Shown here one piece after another: positions 6,594 through 11,008 of a stretch of 11,008 bases of DNA. The position numbers and the translations under genes were made by a program. The DNA lies in assembly GCA_022614795.1 (NCBI GenBank), contig JAKEHX010000129.1:1-11008 (forward strand), read 5' to 3'. Each line of letters opens with the position of its first letter. Position 1 is the first letter of the stretch. The notes under the pieces were generated by a model. The model was given only the letters and a program-made list of their open reading frames with translations, did no database searches and had not been told where the DNA came from. Origin of the DNA: Planctomycetaceae bacterium. Lineage in GTDB: Bacteria > Planctomycetota > Planctomycetia > Pirellulales > Pirellulaceae.

Positions 6594-9544
6594 CACCGCA
6601 CGTACAAGAACTCGTTCGAATTAAGCAGTACCAGGCAGATGTCGGCCAGGGCGCGGACCTCGGGGTTGACTTGCCAGGGCAAGAGGTCGCGCTGGTAGTC
6701 GGCCAGGGCCGAGAGGTCTTCGTCCCAATAGACCATCTCGCCGGTCAATTCCTCGACCATGCCGCGGCGGACCGATTTCGGCAGCTCGGTCGGCGTCGGC
6801 GGATGGGCCCGCTGATGCTCGGTTTGGCGGGCGATGTGGGCGAGGCACTTTTCGCTTTCGGCAGGCATCGCGTCGCGGGCATATACCAGCCGGAAGGCGG
6901 CGGCGATGCGCTCGGCATCGGTGGCGTGCTCGCGCGTGAGGCGTGCGGCCATGGCCAGAGCCCGGTGGGCGGAAGTTTGGCTGTTCATCAGGGCGAAGGC
7001 CTGCGGCGTCACCGTGGTCTCGTCGCGCCGCTCGCAAGAAGTCTCGCTGCCAGGGCGGTTCAACACCTCGTGCACCGGGTCGGCCAGCGTGCGGATGCGG
7101 AAGGCATAGAGCGTGCGGCGGTTCCGCTCGGCCGGCGTGCGGGACGGGAGATAGGCCGGGGCAACCGAGCCCATGATGTGCCGCGGCTGGAGGGCGACTT
7201 CCCAGTTGATTTCGGGAAAGATGCCCGGTCCCCCCAGCTCGCGGTTCAGCTCGCCGCTGGCGGCCAGGGCGGCGTCGCGGATTTCCTCGGCCGACAGGCG
7301 GCGGGGGGGAAAATGCCAAAGGAAGAGGTTGCTTGGATCGATCGATTGCGGAGTAGACGAATGCGGAGTGCGGAGTGCGGAGTGCGGAGTGGATATAGGC
7401 GAATCTTTCCCCGATTCCGCATTCCGCACTCCGAACTCCGCACTGGAGCCCTGCTGATAAGCGTCAGAAGTGACAATCAACTCGTGCAGGCGCTTGAGCG
7501 ACCAGCCGTGCTCGACGAACCAGGTCGCCAGCCAATCGAGCAGCTCGGGGTGGGTTGGTCTGGCTCCCATCTTGCCGAAGTTGTTGGGCGTGGCAACGAG
7601 GCCCTTGCCAAAGTGCTGCTGCCAGACGCGGTTGACGATCACGCGGGCGGTGAGCGTATTGCTGGGGCTGGCGATCCATTTGGCCAGAGCCAGGCGGCGG
7701 CCGGCGGTGTCACCGGGGATCGTGTTCCACGCGGTCGGAGCGGCGGAATCATTGGAGGCGAACATGGCGCTCAAGACGCCGGGCGTAACTGTGTCGGCGG
7801 GAGAGGCGAGCGAGCCGCCCGTAAGGATATGCACGATGGGCACATCGCCGCTGCGGCTGGGCGGCACGGCGTAGAGCGGCTTGACCGAGGTGTACGCGTT
7901 GGGCGGGCCGGAATAGACCGACTGGGCGAAGGGCTCGAAGCGCTTCAGCTCGCGCTCGAGGTAATCGCGCGACTTCTGATGGATCTTGCGGAGCGACAGG
8001 TCGGTCTTGGTGAGGCCGAACGTGCCCCCGAGATAGTCCTGTTTGGGACGCTCGGCTGCGGGCAGGTCGGCGAGCGATTTGACCCCTTTCTCGGCCAGGA
8101 AGGCGGCGATTGCGTCCTGATTTTTCTGCTTCAGGGCGGCCTGGGCGGCGACGACGCGGTCGAGGCGTGCCTGGACGCGCGCGCGGGCGGCCTCGAAGCC
8201 GCGGATGTTCTCGCTCGGCAGAAACTCCGCCGGCCGCTCGGCGAATTGGACCGGGGCAAAGACCGCCTGCATGCGGTAATAGTCGCGGGTCGGCAGCGGA
8301 TCGAATTTATGGTCGTGGCAGGCACAGCAGCGCAGCCCCTGGCCCAGCAGCGAGACGCCGACGTGATGCGTTACGTCGTCGAGGAACTGCTGGCGGGTGA
8401 TCGCGGCGACCGTCATCCCAGTGTGTTCCCACGGCCCGGACCGCAGGTATCCGGCAGCGATCAATAGTTCCGGGTCGCGCTCATCGAGCTCATCGCCGGC
8501 GAGTTGCTCCAGCACGAAGCGGTCGAACGGTTTGTCGGCATTGAACGAGCGGACGACATAGTCGCGATAGCGCCAGGCGTGCGGCCGTTCGAAATCGTTC
8601 GAGAAGCCGGCCGTGTCGGCGTAGCGGACGACGTCGAGCCAGTGCTGGGCCTGGCGCTCGCCGTAGTGGGGAGAGGCGAGAAGACGCGCAATCGCGGCCT
8701 TGATTGCCTTCCCTCCGTCCCTCTGTCTCTCCGTCTCTCCGTCTTTGCCCGCCGACGGAGAGACGGAGAGAAACTCTTCCAGTTCCTTCGCCGTCGGCGG
8801 CAGGCCGGTGAGGTCGAACGTCAGGCGGCGGAGGAGCGTGCGGGGCTCGGCGGGCGGGGCGAATGAGTCGATGCCGGCGGCGGCGAGACGGGAGAGCAGG
8901 AAGGTGTCGATCGGATGCAAAGTAGTAGGCACACTCCGTGTGCCGTGAGCGGCGGACGGCACACGGAGTGTGCCTACTACGGGCCGCGTGATTGGCTGAT
9001 AGGCCCAGAGGTCGGCGCGGTGGTAAGGGCGATTGTCCCAGTCGGGCGAGAGGCCGCCGCTGGTAGCGACAGTGGTTGTCACACCGTAGGCATCACGCTC
9101 CGCGTGATGGGGAGTTCGGTCGGGCCGGCTGGTGGAAGGATCCTCACGCGGAGCGTGAGGCCTACGGTGGAGAGGGTCCTCCGTTTCCCACTTCGCCCCG
9201 GCGGCGATCCAGCGGCGGAGGATGTCGATCTCGCCAGCTGAAAGCCGGTCGTTGGCCTTCGGCGGCATCTGGAGCGTGTCGTCCTCCCAGGTGACGGCAC
9301 GGAGGAGCGGGCTTTTGTCCGGCTGGCCGGGGACGATCGCCGGCTCGCCGCTTTCGCCTCCTTTGGTGGCAGCTTCCAGCGAACGGAGATCGAATTTTCC
9401 CTTCAGGTCCTGCGGATCATTGCCGTGGCAGGCGAGGCACTTGGCCGCCAGGATTTCGCGCACGCGGGCGAACTCGACCGGCTCAGCGGCTACGGCACTA
9501 GCCGAGAGCAGCAGCAAGATGATGAGCAGACTGCCACCACGCAT
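6593..9544 (-). CDS. Secreted planctomycete cytochrome c / DUF1549 / DUF1553 protein
   Basis: This 983-residue protein starts with a signal peptide (1-20, cleavage near AVAAEP). A planctomycete-type cytochrome c domain follows: heme motif CLACH at 36-40, with Met93 in LQMPPK a likely axial ligand. Then come DUF1549 (about 185-430), with a second CxxCH in RCCACHDHKFDP near residue 406, a coiled-coil-like helix (about 440-490), and DUF1553 from about 605 to the end, closing with the family-typical LLNSNEFLYVR. Such proteins are exported and heme-binding, and are abundant in planctomycetes; a role in redox or polysaccharide breakdown is inferred from the family only. The usual DUF1501 partner is not downstream; an ABC exporter follows instead. 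Four palindromic or microrepeat insertions lie in frame at about residues 126-155, 189-208, 258-273 and 699-733. The ATG at 9542-9544 is chosen because the signal peptide begins there. Confidence 0.95.
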   Translation of the reverse strand: MRGGSLLIILLLLSASAVAAEPVEFARVREILAAKCLACHGNDPQDLKGKFDLRSLEAATKGGESGEPAIVPGQPDKSPLLRAVTWEDDTLQMPPKANDRLSAGEIDILRRWIAAGAKWETEDPLHRRPHAPREDPSTSRPDRTPHHAERDAYGVTTTVATSGGLSPDWDNRPYHRADLWAYQPITRPVVGTLRVPSAAHGTRSVPTTLHPIDTFLLSRLAAAGIDSFAPPAEPRTLLRRLTFDLTGLPPTAKELEEFLSVSPSAGKDGETERQRDGGKAIKAAIARLLASPHYGERQAQHWLDVVRYADTAGFSNDFERPHAWRYRDYVVRSFNADKPFDRFVLEQLAGDELDERDPELLIAAGYLRSGPWEHTGMTVAAITRQQFLDDVTHHVGVSLLGQGLRCCACHDHKFDPLPTRDYYRMQAVFAPVQFAERPAEFLPSENIRGFEAARARVQARLDRVVAAQAALKQKNQDAIAAFLAEKGVKSLADLPAAERPKQDYLGGTFGLTKTDLSLRKIHQKSRDYLERELKRFEPFAQSVYSGPPNAYTSVKPLYAVPPSRSGDVPIVHILTGGSLASPADTVTPGVLSAMFASNDSAAPTAWNTIPGDTAGRRLALAKWIASPSNTLTARVIVNRVWQQHFGKGLVATPNNFGKMGARPTHPELLDWLATWFVEHGWSLKRLHELIVTSDAYQQGSSAEFGVRNAESGKDSPISTPHSALRTPHSSTPQSIDPSNLFLWHFPPRRLSAEEIRDAALAASGELNRELGGPGIFPEINWEVALQPRHIMGSVAPAYLPSRTPAERNRRTLYAFRIRTLADPVHEVLNRPGSETSCERRDETTVTPQAFALMNSQTSAHRALAMAARLTREHATDAERIAAAFRLVYARDAMPAESEKCLAHIARQTEHQRAHPPTPTELPKSVRRGMVEELTGEMVYWDEDLSALADYQRDLLPWQVNPEVRALADICLVLLNSNEFLYVR
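7361..7444. repeat. Inverted heptamer repeat, in frame in the cytochrome gene
   Basis: The left arm has four tandem TGCGGAG units (7362-7389). The right arm has ATTCCGC, ATTCCGC, ACTCCGA and ACTCCGC (7414-7441). The arms pair over 26 of 30 positions around a 23-nt loop. It encodes roughly the EFGVRNAES...TPHSALRTPHSS segment of the cytochrome protein. It is an insertion within DUF1553 between the conserved TSDAYQQ and DPSNLFLWHFP motifs, which in relatives are separated by only a short spacer. Confidence 0.85.
8726..8771. repeat. Inverted octamer repeat, in frame in the cytochrome gene
   Basis: A perfect 18-nt inverted repeat (8726-8743 with 8754-8771) has the 10-nt loop TTTGCCCGCC. The left arm is the end of a run of 8-nt units of CTCTCCGT type starting near 8711. 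It is translated in frame as part of SPSAGKDGETERQRDGG (about residues 258-273), a polar insert in DUF1549 between LTGLPPT and LLASPHYGER. Confidence 0.85.
8922..8980. repeat. REP/BIME-like palindromic element, copy C (in frame in the cytochrome gene)
   Basis: A perfect 25-nt inverted repeat (8922-8946 with 8956-8980) surrounds a 9-nt loop. The arms are the same as in copies A and B and hold the GGCACAC/GTGTGCC sub-hairpins with TCC and GGA. On the minus strand it is translated as VVGTLRVPS...GTRSVPTT (about residues 189-208), inserted between YQPITRP and HPIDTFLLSRL at the start of DUF1549. Confidence 0.93.
9082..9169. repeat. REP/BIME-like palindromic element, copy D (in frame in the cytochrome gene)
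   Basis: The outer arms CACCGTAGGC (9082-9091) and GCCTACGGTG (9160-9169) pair perfectly. Inside them are two hairpins: CATCACGC/GCGTGATG around TCC, and CCTCACGC/GCGTGAGG around GGA. The stems differ from those of copies A-C and slightly from each other, but each is perfectly paired. It encodes about residues 126-155 of the cytochrome protein, just after the cytochrome c domain, in a linker where an insertion should be tolerated. Confidence 0.88.
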
Positions 9545-9660
9545 GATGGTTTTCCGATGGATGAACCTCTTCGCCCTGCAAGCCTCTTGATCTGACCTCT
9601 ACAATTGCTCCGCACGAACTCCGGCGAGTTCGGCTTTCGTCCCTCGCACCCGAGTCTCGC
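9545..9660. promoter_or_regulatory. Divergent intergenic region
   Basis: These 116 bases separate the divergent starts of the cytochrome gene (minus) and the PQQ-like gene (plus), so promoters for both must lie in or near it. TACAAT at 9600-9605 resembles a -10 box for the plus gene, but I see no matching -35 box at proper spacing. No Shine-Dalgarno sequence is visible before either ATG. The one clear structure is the hairpin at 9615-9632. Confidence 0.45.
9615..9632. promoter_or_regulatory. Hairpin/palindrome in the divergent promoter region
   Basis: CGAACTC (9615-9621) and GAGTTCG (9626-9632) are a perfect 7-bp inverted repeat with a 4-nt centre, CGGC. It lies 28 bases upstream of the PQQ-like gene's ATG. 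It could be an operator or a leader hairpin; it does not have the GTA-stem-TCC design. Confidence 0.4.
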
Positions 9661-11008
9661 ATGACTACCGCATCGAAGCAAGTTCCGGCCAAGTCACCCG
9701 AATATGCAACCGCTTTCGCACCGCAGCCCAAAGCGCCCCGCCTGTGGCCTGCACTCCTGTTGATCGTCGGCTATTGGATCGGGTACGCGGTGACGCGAAT
9801 CAGCGCCGTCCCGCCGATGACTCAGTTCATGTATTCGTTCTGGGCGCCGCTGATCGTCGCCGCCCTGCTGATCGTATGGTGGCTGCTCTTGAGCCGCATG
9901 GCCTGGCTCGACCGTGTCTGGGGCATCATCTGGCTGAGCGTGGGTGGCCTTGCGGCCTACGCGCTGGCCCACAAGACGATCGCCACGCCTCCTGTTCCGA
10001 TATTCCTGTTGGTCTGGGCGCTGCCGATCGCACTGACTGCGGTGGTGGTCTGGCTCGTCGTCAGGGGCGGCGCGCCGACGTGGCCGGTGCGGCTGGGAGT
10101 TGTCGCGGCGAGCGTTTTGGCCTGGGGCTATTTCACGCTGCTCCGCGTAGATGGTCTGGATGGTACGTTTGCCGTCGAGCGCTATTGGAGGTGGGAGCCG
10201 ACCGAGGAATCGAAATTCCTGGCCGAGCTGACGACCGTTTCGCACCAGCCGGCTAACGCAGCCGCGGCAGCGGCAGCGCCTGACGACGCAGGAGCTGGCG
10301 AGGCAACATCCAATGGAGCAAGCAGCGCCCTGGCACTCCCCTCCGAAGCAGCCGCGACGGACTGGCCCCAGTTCCGCGGCGCGGCGCGCGACAGCGTGCT
10401 GCGCGGAGTCTCGATCGATCCCGATTGGAAGGCCCATCCGCCGCGCGAGCTGTGGCGCCGCCGTGTAGGGCCCGGTTGGTCATCGTTTGCCACGATTGGC
10501 GACGTGGCGTTCACCCAGGAGCAACGAGGCCAGGACGAAGCCGTCGTCTGCTTCGACATCCCTACCGGCAAGGAACACTGGTCGCACGTCGAGCCAGCCC
10601 GGTTCGAGGAAGTCGTCGCGGGCGCTGGCCCGCGAGCCACGCCGACGTTTGTCTCGGGCCGCCTGTTTACGCAAGGGGCCAGCGGCAAACTCAATTGCCT
10701 CGATGCGACCACGGGCGACGTCATCTGGACGCGCGACATTCGCGAGGACGCCGGCCTGGAGGCGCCGCCGATGTGGGGCTTTTCGAGCTCGCCCCTGGTG
10801 ACGCACGGCGCCGTCATCACGTTTGCGGGGGGCAAAGATGGCAAGAGCGTGCTGGCCTATGACGCCGCCACTGGCGAGCCCAAATGGCAAGGCGGCAAAG
10901 GCACGCACGGCTATGCCTCGCCGCAATTGCACACGGCCGGCGGCGTGGATCAGGTGCTGATGGTCAGCGACCATGGCTTGCAAGCGCTGGATCCCGAAAC
11001 GGGCCAGC
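9661..11008 (+). CDS. Membrane-anchored PQQ-like beta-propeller protein (3' partial)
   Basis: The frame is open from ATG 9661 to the window end, giving 449 residues with no stop. The N-terminal part has five predicted TM helices (about 29-47, 56-77, 86-103, 112-134 and 143-161). A linker of about 70 residues follows, rich in Ala, Gly and Ser (about 195-232). The extracytoplasmic domain begins at DWPQFRG (234-240), the usual opening of PQQ-like propellers in planctomycetes. Repeated blades with the tryptophan-docking motif follow, such as CFDIPTGKEHW, CLDATTGDVIW and AYDAATGEPKW. The family includes quinoprotein dehydrogenases and BamB-like scaffolds, but no catalytic residues can be confirmed here, so a structural or sensor role is equally possible. 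It resembles the N-terminal layout of membrane-bound glucose dehydrogenase (five TM helices then propeller), with low sequence similarity as far as I can judge. It is transcribed divergently from the cytochrome c gene, which is suggestive of a shared redox role. Confidence 0.88.
   Translation, partial: MTTASKQVPAKSPEYATAFAPQPKAPRLWPALLLIVGYWIGYAVTRISAVPPMTQFMYSFWAPLIVAALLIVWWLLLSRMAWLDRVWGIIWLSVGGLAAYALAHKTIATPPVPIFLLVWALPIALTAVVVWLVVRGGAPTWPVRLGVVAASVLAWGYFTLLRVDGLDGTFAVERYWRWEPTEESKFLAELTTVSHQPANAAAAAAAPDDAGAGEATSNGASSALALPSEAAATDWPQFRGAARDSVLRGVSIDPDWKAHPPRELWRRRVGPGWSSFATIGDVAFTQEQRGQDEAVVCFDIPTGKEHWSHVEPARFEEVVAGAGPRATPTFVSGRLFTQGASGKLNCLDATTGDVIWTRDIREDAGLEAPPMWGFSSSPLVTHGAVITFAGGKDGKSVLAYDAATGEPKWQGGKGTHGYASPQLHTAGGVDQVLMVSDHGLQALDPETGQ

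Noticed and set aside
6377..8467. Long plus-strand open frame (696 codons) opposite the cytochrome gene
   Set aside because: It is antisense to a clearly recognisable DUF1549/DUF1553 protein and has low-complexity Gly/Arg/Ala composition, as expected for shadow frames in high-GC DNA.
8922..8980. CRISPR-like or attachment-site reading of the recurring GGCACAC palindromes
   Set aside because: Copies are kilobases apart with no spacers of regular length, no Cas genes and no integrase, so a dispersed repeat family explains them better.
9587..9605. Sigma-70 type promoter TTGATC...TACAAT
   Set aside because: The spacing between the two boxes is only 7 bases, far from the usual 16-18, so only the TACAAT is mentioned as a weak -10 candidate.

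Overview
The window looks like a high-GC planctomycete chromosome, probably from the Pirellulales or a relative. The main reason is a large secreted protein combining a planctomycete-type cytochrome c domain with DUF1549 and DUF1553, a combination typical of that phylum. A membrane-anchored PQQ-like beta-propeller protein and the style of the repeats agree. No rRNA, tRNA, CRISPR array or transposase gene was seen.

Layout: the 3' end of a plus-strand gene (1-641) converges on a long minus-strand block (9544 down to 723). In transcription order the block holds the DUF1549/DUF1553 cytochrome protein (9544-6593), an MsbA-type ABC exporter half-transporter (6573-4483), a small 80-residue hypothetical protein (4422-4180), a LolD/MacB-type ATPase (3997-3305), its FtsX/MacB-type permease (3308-1680, 4-nt ATGA overlap) and a two-TM hypothetical protein (1637-723). 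Divergent from the cytochrome gene, a plus-strand gene (9661 to the window end) encodes five TM helices followed by a PQQ-like propeller. The ATPase and permease surely form one tripartite-efflux or lipoprotein-release type transporter, and the two-TM protein is probably co-transcribed with them. The exporter and the cytochrome protein are not obviously linked to it in function.

The most interesting content is a set of palindromic repeats that lies both between and inside genes. Ten small hairpins share one design: GTA abutting a 7-9 bp perfect stem, closed by the triplet TCC (GGA on the other strand). The stem sequence differs between copies but pairing is always kept. Eight of the ten form four inverted pairs (674-726, 6537-6593, 8922-8980, 9082-9169) and two are single (5222-5245, 5313-5336). 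GTAG followed by a hairpin, paired in inverted orientation, is the architecture of REP/BIME elements mobilised by RAYT (REP-associated Y1) transposases. Unlike classical REPs, several copies here sit inside genes and are translated in frame.

A second class consists of 7- or 8-nt tandem microrepeats, some arranged as inverted repeats (4001-4097, 7361-7444, 8726-8771). Together the two classes put four in-frame insertions into the cytochrome gene alone.
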